Part shown: piece by piece, positions 17,575 to 28,301 of the stretch
Layout of the letters: each line of letters opens with the position of its first letter
Position numbering within the stretch: position 1 is the stretch's first letter
Assembly: GCF_900104775.1 (NCBI RefSeq)
Contig: NZ_FNSA01000003.1
Coordinates: forward strand, 1 to 64,000
Origin: Tsukamurella tyrosinosolvens
GTDB lineage: Bacteria; Actinomycetota; Actinomycetes; Mycobacteriales; Mycobacteriaceae
Direction: 5' to 3'
DNA length: 64,000 nucleotides
Notes under the pieces: generated by a model
What the model was told of the DNA's origin: nothing
Seen by the model: only the letters and a program-made list of their open reading frames with translations
Database searches by the model: none
Program-made: the position numbers and the translations under genes

Positions 17575-18108
17575 GTGACCAACTCCAACGCTACCGCCCA
17601 CGTGACCCTGCACACCTCCGAAGGCGACATCCGTATCGCGCTGTTCGGCAATCACGCTCCCGTGACCGTGGCGAACTTCCTCGGACTCGCCCAGGGCACC
17701 AAGGAATACACGACCACGAACGCCTCGGGCGGCGACTCGGGCCCGTTCTACGACGGCTCGATCTTCCACCGCGTCATCGACGGCTTCATGATCCAGGGCG
17801 GCGACCCGACCGGCACCGGCACCGGCGGCCCGGGCTACGACTTCGTCGACGAGTTCCACCCGGAGCTGCGCTTCGACCACCCGTACATCCTGGCCATGGC
17901 GAACATCGGTCGTCCGGCGACGAACGGCTCGCAGTTCTTCATCACCGTCGGCAAGACGCCGCACCTGAACAACCGCCACACGATCTTCGGTGAGGTCGAG
18001 GACGAGGCCAGCCGCAAGGTGGTCGACGCCATCGGCGGCACGCAGACCGACCGTGCGGACCGCCCGGTCAAGGAGGTCACCATCAACTCCATCACCGTCG
18101 AGGAGTAG
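17575..18108 (+). CDS. ppiA: Peptidyl-prolyl cis-trans isomerase, cyclophilin type
   Basis: A 177-residue cytosolic cyclophilin. The active-site blocks are present: [19 protein letters not shown] (catalytic Arg in FHRV), [17 protein letters not shown] and [12 protein letters not shown]. The start is GTG at 17,575, chosen because the family begins right before the first beta strand. No signal peptide is present. It corresponds to Rv0009 in the conserved near-origin block. A strong hairpin terminator follows 19 bases after the stop. Confidence 0.95.
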   Translation: MTNSNATAHVTLHTSEGDIRIALFGNHAPVTVANFLGLAQGTKEYTTTNASGGDSGPFYDGSIFHRVIDGFMIQGGDPTGTGTGGPGYDFVDEFHPELRFDHPYILAMANIGRPATNGSQFFITVGKTPHLNNRHTIFGEVEDEASRKVVDAIGGTQTDRADRPVKEVTINSITVEE

Positions 18109-18127
18109 CCGCTCCCTCCGCACGTGT

Positions 18128-18156
18128 GCCCGGCCGGGTCATCCGGCCGGGCTTTC
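18128..18156 (+). terminator. Rho-independent-type terminator after ppiA
   Basis: GCCCGGCCGG and CCGGCCGGGC form a perfect 10-bp stem with the loop GTCAT, followed by TTTCGT. It lies directly after ppiA. The following 270 bases up to the NlpC/P60 gene contain an AT-richer stretch at about 18,185-18,260 that is a plausible promoter region, but no further gene. Confidence 0.8.
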
Positions 18157-18429
18157 GTGTCTCCTGGGGCTGTCGCACCGCACCTCCCGAGTGAATTTAC
18201 TTCGCCTAACTGCTCCATCAGTGTGGATCAGAATCTGCACGGAATTGCCGATGGGACAAGGATTCGTGTGAGCCCCGTCTCCATCGACGCAGGTCGGTGA
18301 GCATCTTCACGGCACATCGGGCCCTCTGAGATGGACACCCGTCGTCCGGCCTTCGTAACGTTGCCGTGATCTTGTGGAGACCGAGGCGTGACCGACACGC
18401 CGCTCCACGGAGTCGGGAGTACGACGAAA

Positions 18430-18942
18430 GTGTCCAGCGACAGTACGAAGACCATGACCGGCCGCAGCACCCGCCGCGGCACGATGCGCGCGGCCCTCGG
18501 TGCCGCAGCCGCCGTGATCGGAATCGTCGCCGCACCCGCCGTGGCGCAGGCCGCCCCCGCGCCCGCCCCGCAGGCACCCGTCGGGCAGGCCGCTCGGATC
18601 GCCGGGCCGGACCGCTCGTCGGTCGTCCAGGCCGCGCTCACCCGCGTCGGCATGCCGTACTCCTACGGCGCCGCCGGACCCAGCTCCTTCGACTGCTCGG
18701 GCCTCGTCTCCTGGGCCATGAACCAGGCCGGCGTCAGCGTGCCGCGCAGCAGCTACTCGCTGATGAGCGCCGGCACTCCCGTCTCGCAGGCGGAGCTCCG
18801 CCCCGGCGACGTGGTGATCACCAACGGCGGCGGCCACGCCGCGCTGTACGTCGGCAACGGCCAGGTGGTCGAGGCCGTGACCTCCGGCGTGCCCGTGCGC
18901 GTGGCCGGCATCCGCGGCTTCGTCACGGCCCGCCGCTACTGA
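18430..18942 (+). CDS. Secreted NlpC/P60 cell-wall peptidase
   Basis: The export signal is visible as RRGTMRAALGAAAAVIGIVAAPAVAQA with likely cleavage before the Ala/Pro linker. The mature part is a single NlpC/P60 domain of about 110 residues with the catalytic Cys in SSFDCSGLVSWAMNQAG and the catalytic His in GGHAALYVGNG. It should cleave peptide bonds in peptidoglycan stems outside the cell. GTG 18,430 is preferred because GGGAG precedes it; GTG 18,388 and ATG 18,454 are alternatives. It is inserted in the conserved near-origin block between ppiA and the PH-domain gene. Confidence 0.85.
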   Translation: MSSDSTKTMTGRSTRRGTMRAALGAAAAVIGIVAAPAVAQAAPAPAPQAPVGQAARIAGPDRSSVVQAALTRVGMPYSYGAAGPSSFDCSGLVSWAMNQAGVSVPRSSYSLMSAGTPVSQAELRPGDVVITNGGGHAALYVGNGQVVEAVTSGVPVRVAGIRGFVTARRY

Positions 18943-18943
18943 C

Positions 18944-19360
18944 CTAGGCGGGTCGCAGGGCCTCGAGCTGCTGGGCCACGAGCGTCGGCGCCTCGCCGAG
19001 CTCCCAGCGGCCGAGGAACAGCAGATCGTCGCCGCGGGTGAGCTCGAGCAGCACCGACTCGCGGCCCCAGTGCCGCGTGGTCGTGCGCTTGATCTCCAGG
19101 CCGTCCCACGGGAAGACCTTTCGGCCGAAGGCGCCGCGGTAGACGACGCCCGCAGCGTCGGCGGACAGGCGCGGGCGCAGCACCAGCACCTGCGCCCCGA
19201 GGTAGATCAGGGCGAGCACGCCGATCCCGACGAGCACCATGCCGACGGGGTCCTTGATCGCCTGGAAGCCGATGGCCGCGGCGCCGAGGAGGACTCCCGC
19301 GACGAGTAGGACGACGCCCACGCCGCGCGGGGCGCTCCAGTTATCCACAGGATTATCCAC
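18944..19360 (-). CDS. PH-domain membrane protein (Rv0010c-like)
   Basis: A 138-residue protein with two N-terminal membrane helices (about 13-35 and 40-60). The cytoplasmic bacterial PH/YdbT-like domain starts at LRPRLSADAAGVVYRGAFGRKVFPWDGLEI. It occupies the place of Rv0010c, between ppiA and crgA, and reads in the same direction as crgA. It converges with the NlpC/P60 gene with a single base between them. Its role is unknown. Proximity to division genes suggests an envelope function, but that is inference. Confidence 0.8.
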   Translation of the reverse strand: MDNPVDNWSAPRGVGVVLLVAGVLLGAAAIGFQAIKDPVGMVLVGIGVLALIYLGAQVLVLRPRLSADAAGVVYRGAFGRKVFPWDGLEIKRTTTRHWGRESVLLELTRGDDLLFLGRWELGEAPTLVAQQLEALRPA

Positions 19361-19402
19361 AGCTGGGGATGAATGACATCGGTGTGATTTCGATGGTCAG
19401 AG

Positions 19403-19696
19403 CTACTTCCACCACATCGTCATCAACAGACCGGTGATCATCAGGCCGAAACCGATGGCGAAGTTCCACGCCTCGAGGTTCGCCATCCATTCCAGCGGCT
19501 TGCCGGGGGCGCCCATGCCGTTGGGGTCCGCGCCGACGTAGTAGACGAGCAGCCAGGCCAGCCCGGCGAGCATGAGCGCCAGGAACGCGACCACGAACCA
19601 CCGGCCCGACGGGGCGCTCACCTTGACCGGCGTGCGCGAATCCGTGGCGGTGTTGATCGTGTAATCGGTCTTCTTACGGACCTTCGACTTCGGCAT
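19403..19696 (-). CDS. crgA: Cell division protein CrgA
   Basis: A 97-residue protein beginning MPKSKVRKK, the hallmark of CrgA. It has two membrane helices (about 33-52, [21 protein letters not shown], and about 73-93, [18 protein letters not shown]) separated by the conserved loop [26 protein letters not shown] precedes the start. CrgA recruits or stabilises septal proteins such as FtsZ, FtsI and CwsA in actinobacteria. It is divergent from pabA/trpG, as in mycobacteria (Rv0011c). Confidence 0.95.
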   Translation of the reverse strand: MPKSKVRKKTDYTINTATDSRTPVKVSAPSGRWFVVAFLALMLAGLAWLLVYYVGADPNGMGAPGKPLEWMANLEAWNFAIGFGLMITGLLMTMWWK

Positions 19697-19777
19697 GGCT
19701 TCCTTCTACCAGGGTGCTGTTCACCTGCCAGGTTATCGGATGTACCCGCGGCACCCCACCCCGCTAGGCTGGACGCC

Positions 19778-20419
19778 GTGCGGATCCTCGTCGTCGACAA
19801 CTATGACAGCTTCGTGTTCAACCTGGTCCAGTACCTCGGCCAGCTGGGCGTGGAGGCGGACGTGTGGCGCAACGACGATCCGCGACTGGACGATCCGGCC
19901 GCGGCCGCCTCGCAGTACGACGGCGTGCTGCTCAGCCCCGGCCCCGGTACGCCGCAGCGCGCGGGGCAGACGATGCCGATGGTCGAGGCCGCGCGCGCGG
20001 CCGGCTCCCCGCTCCTCGGCGTGTGCCTCGGGCACCAGGCCATCGGCGCGGTCTTCGGCGCGACGGTCGACCGCGCGCCCGAGCTGCTGCACGGCAAGAC
20101 CTCGCTGGTGCACCACAACGGCCACGGCGTGCTCGCCGGCCTGCCCGACCCCTTCACCGCGACCCGCTACCACTCGCTGACGGTGCTCGAGCCCACGATC
20201 CCCGACGAGCTGGAGATCACCGGACGCACCGGCTCCGGCGTGGTGATGGGCTTCCAGCACCGCGAGCTGCCGATCCACGGCGTGCAGTTCCACCCCGAGT
20301 CCGTGCTCACGCAGGGCGGCCACCGCATGCTCGCGAACTGGCTCGCCGTGTGCGGTTACGAGGTCGCCGAGGCCCGCGTCGCCGAGCTCGAGCAGGAGGT
20401 CGCCGCCGCGCTCGCCTGA
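19778..20419 (+). CDS. pabA: Glutamine amidotransferase, aminodeoxychorismate/anthranilate synthase component II
   Basis: A 213-residue class I glutamine amidotransferase. The N-terminus VDNYDSFVFNLVQYLGQLG is diagnostic of PabA/TrpG, the nucleophile Cys sits in LLGVCLGHQAIG, and His-Glu in GVQFHPESVLTQGG completes the triad. It supplies ammonia to the chorismate-using partner for folate (PabB) or tryptophan (TrpE). Rv0013 at this position is annotated trpG in M. tuberculosis. Which pathway dominates cannot be read from sequence. The start is GTG 19,778. A hairpin terminator separates it from the convergent pknB. Confidence 0.9.
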   Translation: MRILVVDNYDSFVFNLVQYLGQLGVEADVWRNDDPRLDDPAAAASQYDGVLLSPGPGTPQRAGQTMPMVEAARAAGSPLLGVCLGHQAIGAVFGATVDRAPELLHGKTSLVHHNGHGVLAGLPDPFTATRYHSLTVLEPTIPDELEITGRTGSGVVMGFQHRELPIHGVQFHPESVLTQGGHRMLANWLAVCGYEVAEARVAELEQEVAAALA

Positions 20420-20428
20420 GCACCGCGG

Positions 20429-20444
20429 ACCGTCGGACGACGGT
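20429..20444. terminator. Inverted repeat between convergent pabA and pknB
   Basis: ACCGTCG and CGACGGT are perfect arms with a two-base centre, in the 46-base gap between convergent stops. A second GC-rich repeat (CCGGGGGTCCCGG) follows. There is no U-run, as is common for actinobacterial intrinsic terminators. The arms contain the recurring CGACGGT motif. Confidence 0.5.
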
Positions 20445-20465
20445 GCCGGGGGTCCCGGCCTCGCC

Positions 20466-22457
20466 TCAGGACCGACGGACGTGCAGGACGACCGTCGACG
20501 ACGAGTCCACCTGGGCGCCGACGTCCGGATCGGTGCGCCAGACCCGGCCCCGGTCGAACAGTCCCGACGGGGCGTCGACCACGGTGCGGATGTTCTCCCG
20601 CGAGAAGCCGGCCTGGATGAGGGCCGCGATGGCCGCGTTCTGGTCCTGATTGATCACGTTCGGCATGGTGATCGGCTTCGCCCGGGCGACCTGCAGCGTG
20701 ACCGTGCTGCCCTTGTCGGCGTTGGACCCGCCGGTCGGGTTCTGTCCCACGACGGTGCCCGCCGCGGCCGGGTTGTCGACCTGCTGGACCCGGACGTCGA
20801 AGCCGAGGCCCTTGAGGTTCGACGTGGCCTGCTCGACCTGCGTGCTCGTCACGTCGGGAACCCGCACCTGCTCCTTGCCGGAGCTGACGGTCAGCTGGAT
20901 CGGCGTGTTCTGCTGGGTGTTCGTGCCGATCGCCGGGTTGGTGGAGATGACGTTGCCCTTCACCACCGTCGGCGACGGGTCGTTCTTGACGTCCTTGGCC
21001 ACGGTGAAGCCCGCCTTCTCGAGGATCTCGCGGGCCTCCTTCTCGGGCTTGTTCGCGACATCGGGCACCGCGGCGATCTTCGGCCCCGTCGAGACCTGCA
21101 GGACGACGGTCGAGCCCTTGGCGACGCTCGCGTTGGGGCCGGGCAGCGTCGAGATGACGTGCTCGGCGGGCACCGCGTTGTCGGGCAGGCGCTGCACCTC
21201 GACGGTGAATCCCAGCTTCTGCAGCGCCACCTGGGCGTCCGCGGCGGGCTCGCCGATCTGCGAGGTCACGGTGGCGTTCTGCTCGCCGCCGCGGCTGTTG
21301 AGGAGGTACCAGGTGGTGCCACCGATCAGCACCAGCGCGATCACGGCGGCCGAGAGCAGCATGAGCAGCTTCGACCGGCCCCCGGTCTTCGCGGGCGTCG
21401 AGTGCCGGCGCCGGGCCGGCGCGTCCGCGGGGGCGGTCGTGTCGACGATCGCCGTGGGCGGGTCGTCGTCGGAGGGCTCGGTGCCGGAGGCGGTGGCCGC
21501 CCCGGCGGTGGCGGCAGCGGCGACGGGCGCGGCCGCGCGGCGCCGCGACTTGGCCGGCTCGGTGAGCAGCGCGTCGCGCTCCTCGTCGGAGAGCACCATC
21601 GGCGCCTCGGGCTTGCGGCCCGCCAGCACCCGGATGAGGTCCTGCCGCATCTCGCCGGCCGTCTGGTACCGGTTCGCGGGGTTCTTGGACAGCGCCTTGA
21701 GCGTGATGGAGTCCAGCTCGGGCGGGATCGTGTCCAGGATCGCGGACGGGGTCGGCGGGTCCTCGCGGACGTGCTGGTACGCCACGGAGACGGGCGAGTC
21801 GCCGGTGAACGGCGGCTGCCCCGTCAGCAGCTCGAAGATGACGCAGCCGGCGGCGTAGACGTCCGAGCGGGCGTCCACCGAATCGCCGCGGGCCTGCTCC
21901 GGCGAGAGGTACTGCGCGGTGCCGATCACGGCGGCCGTCTGGGTCATGCCCGCCGACGGGTCGCTCATCGCCCGCGCGATGCCGAAGTCCATCACCTTGA
22001 TCTCGCCCGCACGGGTGAGCATCACGTTGGCGGGCTTCATGTCGCGGTGCACGATGCCGTTGCGATGGCTGAAGTCCAGCGCCGCGCAGACGTCGGCCAT
22101 CCACGTCATCGCCGCCTGCGGGGCGATGGTCCCGTCGCGCCGCAACACGTCGCGCAGGGTCTCGCCGTCGACGTACTCCATCACGATGTACGGCAGCGGC
22201 CCCGACGAGGTCTGAGCCTCACCGGTGTCGTAGACCTGCACGATCGTCGGATGGTTCAGCGACGCCGCGTTCTGCGCCTCCCGCCGGAACCGCTCGTAGA
22301 AGCTCGGATCGCGGGCGAGATCGGCGCGGAGGATCTTGATCGCGACGTCGCGCGACAGACGCGTGTCCCGGGCCAGGTGCACCTCGGACATGCCACCGAA
22401 CCCGAGCGTCTCGCCCAGGTCGTAGCGGTCGTTGATGCGACGCGGCGGGGTAGTCAT
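20466..22457 (-). CDS. pknB: Serine/threonine protein kinase PknB with four PASTA domains
   Basis: A 663-residue receptor kinase. The cytoplasmic kinase domain (about 11-275) has Lys in DVAIKILRADLA, HRDMKPANV and DFGIARAM, with an activation loop GMTQTAAVIGTAQYLSPEQA. A Thr/Ala-rich juxtamembrane linker and one helix (about 363-385, LLMLLSAAVIALVLIGGTTWYLL) follow. Four extracellular PASTA repeats (about 395-663; recurring AVPDVANK, VRVPDVTS, TMPNVINQ) bind muropeptides and lipid II in mycobacterial PknB. It regulates growth and cell-wall synthesis and is dephosphorylated by PstP of the same operon. The start is 18 bases after the pknA stop. Confidence 0.95.
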   Translation of the reverse strand: MTTPPRRINDRYDLGETLGFGGMSEVHLARDTRLSRDVAIKILRADLARDPSFYERFRREAQNAASLNHPTIVQVYDTGEAQTSSGPLPYIVMEYVDGETLRDVLRRDGTIAPQAAMTWMADVCAALDFSHRNGIVHRDMKPANVMLTRAGEIKVMDFGIARAMSDPSAGMTQTAAVIGTAQYLSPEQARGDSVDARSDVYAAGCVIFELLTGQPPFTGDSPVSVAYQHVREDPPTPSAILDTIPPELDSITLKALSKNPANRYQTAGEMRQDLIRVLAGRKPEAPMVLSDEERDALLTEPAKSRRRAAAPVAAAATAGAATASGTEPSDDDPPTAIVDTTAPADAPARRRHSTPAKTGGRSKLLMLLSAAVIALVLIGGTTWYLLNSRGGEQNATVTSQIGEPAADAQVALQKLGFTVEVQRLPDNAVPAEHVISTLPGPNASVAKGSTVVLQVSTGPKIAAVPDVANKPEKEAREILEKAGFTVAKDVKNDPSPTVVKGNVISTNPAIGTNTQQNTPIQLTVSSGKEQVRVPDVTSTQVEQATSNLKGLGFDVRVQQVDNPAAAGTVVGQNPTGGSNADKGSTVTLQVARAKPITMPNVINQDQNAAIAALIQAGFSRENIRTVVDAPSGLFDRGRVWRTDPDVGAQVDSSSTVVLHVRRS

Positions 22458-22475
22458 CTGCTTGTCCGTTATCCG

Positions 22476-23917
<1,442 letters not shown>

Positions 23918-23918
<1 letters not shown>

Positions 23919-25432
23919 CAGTTCCCCTGCCCGTTCACCGCGGCGCCAATCACCGCTCGTCCGATCGGCGCTGCGAGCGACCCACCGGTCGCCGCCTCGC
24001 CTTGATTTCCACCGTTCTCAATGATGACCGCCACCGCTACCTTCGGATCGTTCACCGGGCCGTACCCGATGTACCACGCGTGCGGCGCCTCGCCGCCGCG
24101 CTGGCCCTGGGAGTGTTCCGCCGTGCCCGTCTTCGAGGCGATCTGCACCCGGCCGCCCGAGCCCTTCGTGTGCTGCTCCGACGCGATCATCAGCTCCCGC
24201 ATCTGCGCCGCGACCTGCGGCGTGATGGCCTGCCCCAGCTGCTTGGGCTTGGTGCTGCCGAAACTCGTCAGGTCGGGAGCCTGGAAGGAGTCGACCAGGT
24301 ACGGCTGCATGCGGACGCCGCCGTTGGCGAGCGTCGCCGCGATCACCGCGTTCTGCAGCGGCGTCATCGCCACGTCGAGCTGGCCGATGGCCGACTGGCC
24401 CGTCTGGGCACCGTCGGACAGCGGACCGGTCACCGACTGCGCGACCCGCAGCGGGATGGGGTCGGGCGTCGAGTTGATTCCGAAGTTGTTCGCCATCGCC
24501 TTGATCGCGTCGCCTCCGTCCTGCATCTTCGCCGTGGCCAGATCCACGAACGCGGTGTTGCACGAGTACTGGAACGCCTGCAACAGGCTGACGGTACCGC
24601 CCGAGGATTCGGGGCACGTCATCCCCGCGTAGTTCTGCAGCGTCGTGTTTCCGCCGCCGGGCAGCGTGATCTGCTTGTCGGCCGTGAGCCGGGTCGACAG
24701 GTCGACGCCCTTGCCCTGGGCCAGCGCCGCGGCGGTGGTGATCACCTTGAACGTCGAGCCCGGGGGGTAGGTCCAGCTGGTCGCCCGGTTGTCCATCGGC
24801 TTGTCCGGGTCGTCCTTGAGCTGCTCCCACGTCGTGCTGACCGCGCTCGTGTCGTGCGAGGACAGCGGATTCGGGTCGTAGCTGGGGGTCGAGACCATCG
24901 CGAGGATCTTGCCGGTCGACGGCTCGATCGCGACGGCCGCGCCGTGGCACGGGCCGTTCGAGCCGCACGCCGTGGTCAGCTTCTCGTAGGCGATGCGCTG
25001 CATCGTCGGGTTGATCGTCGTGATCACGTTGCCGCCGCTCGGGTCGCGCCCGGACAGCAGGTCGACGACACGCCGGCCGAACAGCCGGTCGTCGCTGCCG
25101 TTGAGGACCGACTCCTCGGCGTGCTCAAGGCCGCTGGAGCTGTAGATCATCGAGTAGTAGCCGGTGAGCGGCGCGTACGCGCGCGCCATGTTCTCCGGGT
25201 AGGTGCGCAGGTACTTGTACCGGTCGTCGGTCTTGATCGACTGGGCCATGACCTGGCCGCCGGCCAGGATGGAGCCGCGCTGGCGCGCGTACTCGTCGAG
25301 GAGCACGCGCTCGTTGCGGCTGTCGGCGCGGAGATCGTCGGCGCGGAAGACCTGCACCCAGGTGGCGTTGGCGAGCAACGCGACCACGAGCAGGACCACG
25401 ACGAGGGAGATGCGGCGGATCGGTGCGTTCAT
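23918..25432 (-). CDS. pbpA: Penicillin-binding protein PbpA (class B transpeptidase)
   Basis: A 504-residue membrane-anchored transpeptidase. One N-terminal helix (about 8-26), then the dimerisation region. The transpeptidase domain has SxxK at PPGSTFKVI (Ser226), SxN at YSCNTAF (Ser290) and KTG at ASKTGTAEH (Lys434), all intact. ATG 25,432 overlaps the rodA stop (ATGA), so the long open frame further upstream is not part of the gene. It cross-links peptidoglycan with RodA during elongation/division and is a PknB substrate in mycobacteria. Confidence 0.95.
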
Positions 25433-26850
25433 ACGCGCTTCACGATCTCGGTCGGCCGGTCGGGGACCGGCGCGCCGGGCTTGCGGGCGACCTTGGGCTC
25501 GCGGGCTGCGTTGGAGATGCGCAGCAGCAGCGCGATGAGGGCGTAGTTCGTGAGCAGCGACGAGCCGCCGTAGCTCATGAACGGCGTGGTCAGGCCCGTC
25601 AGCGGGATCAGCTTGGTGACGCCGCCGACGACGACGAAGAGCTGGATCGCCATCGTCGAGGCCAGGCCGGCGGCCAGCAGCTTGCCGAAGCTGTCGCGCA
25701 CCGTCAGGCTCGCGCGGAAGCCGCGGAAGATCAGCACCAGGAACAGCATGAGGACGGCGGCGAGGCCGATCAGCCCCAGCTCCTCGCCGACCGCGGCCAT
25801 GATGAAGTCGGTCGAGGCGAACGGCACCATCGTCGGGCGGCCGGAGCCCAAGCCCGTGCCGGCGAGGCCGCCGGTGGCCAGGGAGAACAGGGCCTGCGCG
25901 GGCTGGTAGCCGATGGTCTCGTACGCGGCGAACGGGTCGCGCCACACCTCGACGCGCACGCGCAGGTGCGGGAACAGCTCGTAGGCGGCCACGGCGCCGA
26001 TCACCGCGAGGCTCAGGCCCACGATGATCCATCCGATGCGTTCGGTGGCGATGTACACCATCGCGAGGACGGTGAAGAAGATGAGCAGCGGCGTGCCGAG
26101 GTCGTTGGCGTAGCCGAGCACGCCGAGCGCCACGATCCACACCAGCAGCAGCGGCGCGAGGTCGCGGGCGCGCGGCAGGTCGATGCCCAGGATGCGGCGG
26201 CCCGCGGAGGTGAACAGGTCGCGCTTGGACACCAGGAAGGCCGCGGTGAAGATGATGAGCAGGATCTTGCTGATCTCGCTCGGCTGGATGTTGAACAGCG
26301 GCGTCTTGATCCAGTTCTTCGAGCCGTTGATCTCCGACAGGCTCGACGGCAGCAGCGCCGGCAGCGCGAGGAAGACCACGCCGGCCAGGCCGATCGTGTA
26401 CGCGTACTTGGACAGCGTCCGGTGGTCCCGCAGCAGCGCGAGCACCGCGACCAGCACCGCGAGGCCCAGCAGGGTCCACAGGATCTGCTGGTTCGCCTCC
26501 TGCGTCTCGGTGACGCGGCCGTTCTCGGCGTGCGCGTTGCCCAGGTCGAGGCGGTGGATCAGCACCAGGCCGAGGCCGTTGAGCATCGCGACCACCGGCA
26601 GGATGACCGGGTCGGCGTACGGGGCGAACCGCCGCACCGCGTAGTGCGCGGCGCCGTAGAGCACGACGAACGCGACCACGTACTTCGCCAGGTCGAGCGT
26701 GACCCGCTGCTCCTGCGCCCACTCCACCAGCGCGAGCGAGGTCCCCGTCACCACCGTGGCGGCGCCGAGGAGGACCAGCTCGTAGGTCCGGGAACGTCGG
26801 TTCGGGTCGAGCGCGATGCCCGAACCGGGAGTGATGACGCCCGACGTCAC
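25429..26850 (-). CDS. rodA: Peptidoglycan polymerase RodA (SEDS family)
   Basis: A 473-residue SEDS glycosyltransferase with about 12 membrane helices. Conserved SEDS blocks include SRNWIKTPLFNIQPSEISK-like sequence (here NGSKNWIKTPLFNIQPSEIS), the periplasmic loop with GSGRPTMVPFASTDFIMAAVGEELG, and LTTPFMSYGGSSLLTNY near the end. The GTG at 26,850 overlaps the pstP stop and is preferred over a much longer open frame. It polymerises glycan strands from lipid II and works with the class B PBP encoded next, PbpA. Confidence 0.95.
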   Translation of the reverse strand: MTSGVITPGSGIALDPNRRSRTYELVLLGAATVVTGTSLALVEWAQEQRVTLDLAKYVVAFVVLYGAAHYAVRRFAPYADPVILPVVAMLNGLGLVLIHRLDLGNAHAENGRVTETQEANQQILWTLLGLAVLVAVLALLRDHRTLSKYAYTIGLAGVVFLALPALLPSSLSEINGSKNWIKTPLFNIQPSEISKILLIIFTAAFLVSKRDLFTSAGRRILGIDLPRARDLAPLLLVWIVALGVLGYANDLGTPLLIFFTVLAMVYIATERIGWIIVGLSLAVIGAVAAYELFPHLRVRVEVWRDPFAAYETIGYQPAQALFSLATGGLAGTGLGSGRPTMVPFASTDFIMAAVGEELGLIGLAAVLMLFLVLIFRGFRASLTVRDSFGKLLAAGLASTMAIQLFVVVGGVTKLIPLTGLTTPFMSYGGSSLLTNYALIALLLRISNAAREPKVARKPGAPVPDRPTEIVKRV

Positions 26851-28301
26851 GAGGGGCCTCCGCGGCAGGGCCGCTCCGGCGTCGACGTCTGCGTCACGAC
26901 CTTGGTGACGGGCGCCGGGGGCGGCGCGAGCGTCTCGCCGGCGGGCGGCGCAGGCGTGGTCGACGGTGCCGGGACGGTCGGGTCGTGCGGGGCCTGCGCC
27001 GGCGGGGCGGGCGCCTCGATCTCCGTGGTGATCGCGCACCGCTCCATGAGGTTGTCGCGGTCGGTGAGGTTGCGGGCCTGTTCTCGGGCGTCGTCGAGCG
27101 AGCTCGCGTAGGGCAGTCCGGCCAGGTTGGCGCGGCCGCGCGGCGTCAGGTCGTCGACGGTGAGCGGGGTGCAGCCCTGCGGGGCGCGCTCCGCGGCGCC
27201 CGTGGTCTCCGCGATGCAGACGACCTCCTGCTGCGAGTTCAGCTTCCGCCCGAAGATCGAGACCTTCACGCCGTGCGAGATGGCGATGGTGCCCTTATCG
27301 GTGGCCGCGACGAAGTAGCTGGAGTTCACCACGGAGCGGGTGACGATGAGGCCGATGGCACCGCCGACGAGCAGCACGAGCAGCACGCCGAGGGCGATCC
27401 ACTTGCGGCGCGAGCCGGTCTCGGGCTCCTCGTCGACGTCGGTCGCGACGACGCGGCGGGGGGCCTTCTTCGGCGGGCGCAGCGCGGCGGCCCGGCCGGC
27501 GGCGGTGTTGGCCGGCGGGACGTAGTCCTCGTCGTCGTCGTTCGCGGCGCCGCCGACGATGGGGCGGCTCTGCCCGAAGCTGGTGTCCTCGACGCGGGCC
27601 ACCACGACGGTGACGTTGTCGGGGCCGCCGGACTTGAGCGCCAGCTCGATGAGCCGGTCGGCGGCGGCGCTGACGTCCTCGGTCGCCAGCTCGAGGGTCT
27701 CGCCGATGGTCTCGTCGCTGACCACGTCGGAGAGGCCGTCGGAGCACAGCAGATAGACGTCGCCCGCCTTCGCCTCGCGCAGGGTGAGCGTGGGCTCCAC
27801 CTCGTGCCCGGTGAGCGCCTTCATGATGAGCGAGCGCTGCGGGTGGGTGTGCGCCTGCTCGGCGGTGATCCGGCCCTCGTCGACGAGGGTCTGGACGAAG
27901 GTGTCGTCCTTGGTGATGCGGATGAGCTGGCCGTCGCGCCGCAGGTAGCCGCGGGAGTCGCCCACGTGGATCAGGCCCAGCTTGGAGCCGGCGAAGAGGA
28001 TCGCGGTGAGCGTCGTGCCCATGCCGTCGAGCTCGGGGTCCTCGGCCACCTGCTCGGCGATGGTCTCGTTGCCGGCGACCATCGCCTCCTCGAGGGTGTC
28101 GAGGAGGTCGCCGCCGGGCTCGTCGTCGTCGAGGGGCGCGAGGGCGTTGATCATCAGCTGCGAGGCGACCTCGCCGGCGGCGTGGCCGCCCATGCCGTCG
28201 GCCAGCGCCAGCAGGCGGGCCCCGGCGTACACGGAGTCCTCGTTGTTGCTGCGGACGAGGCCCCGGTCGGAGCGTGCGGCGTATCGAAGGACAAGGCTCA
28301 C
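26847..28301 (-). CDS. pstP: Ser/Thr protein phosphatase PstP (PP2C family)
   Basis: A 484-residue membrane phosphatase. PP2C domain about 1-235 with metal-binding motifs RSNNEDSVY, LADGMGGHAAGE, HVGDSRGYL, CSDGLSDVV and GGPDNVTVV. One helix near 300-322 (WIALGVLLVLLVGGAIGLIV) is followed by an extracellular part and a Pro-rich end. It dephosphorylates PknA, PknB and their substrates. The start is GTG 28,301, overlapping the fhaB stop (GTGA), so the two are co-translated. The extracellular domain resembles that of mycobacterial PstP only loosely. Confidence 0.95.
   Translation of the reverse strand: MSLVLRYAARSDRGLVRSNNEDSVYAGARLLALADGMGGHAAGEVASQLMINALAPLDDDEPGGDLLDTLEEAMVAGNETIAEQVAEDPELDGMGTTLTAILFAGSKLGLIHVGDSRGYLRRDGQLIRITKDDTFVQTLVDEGRITAEQAHTHPQRSLIMKALTGHEVEPTLTLREAKAGDVYLLCSDGLSDVVSDETIGETLELATEDVSAAADRLIELALKSGGPDNVTVVVARVEDTSFGQSRPIVGGAANDDDEDYVPPANTAAGRAAALRPPKKAPRRVVATDVDEEPETGSRRKWIALGVLLVLLVGGAIGLIVTRSVVNSSYFVAATDKGTIAISHGVKVSIFGRKLNSQQEVVCIAETTGAAERAPQGCTPLTVDDLTPRGRANLAGLPYASSLDDAREQARNLTDRDNLMERCAITTEIEAPAPPAQAPHDPTVPAPSTTPAPPAGETLAPPPAPVTKVVTQTSTPERPCRGGPS

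Noticed and set aside
18160-18430. Possible c-di-AMP (ydaO) riboswitch before the NlpC/P60 gene
   Set aside because: This riboswitch class is common before such genes in actinobacteria, but the conserved ydaO sequence blocks are not present here.
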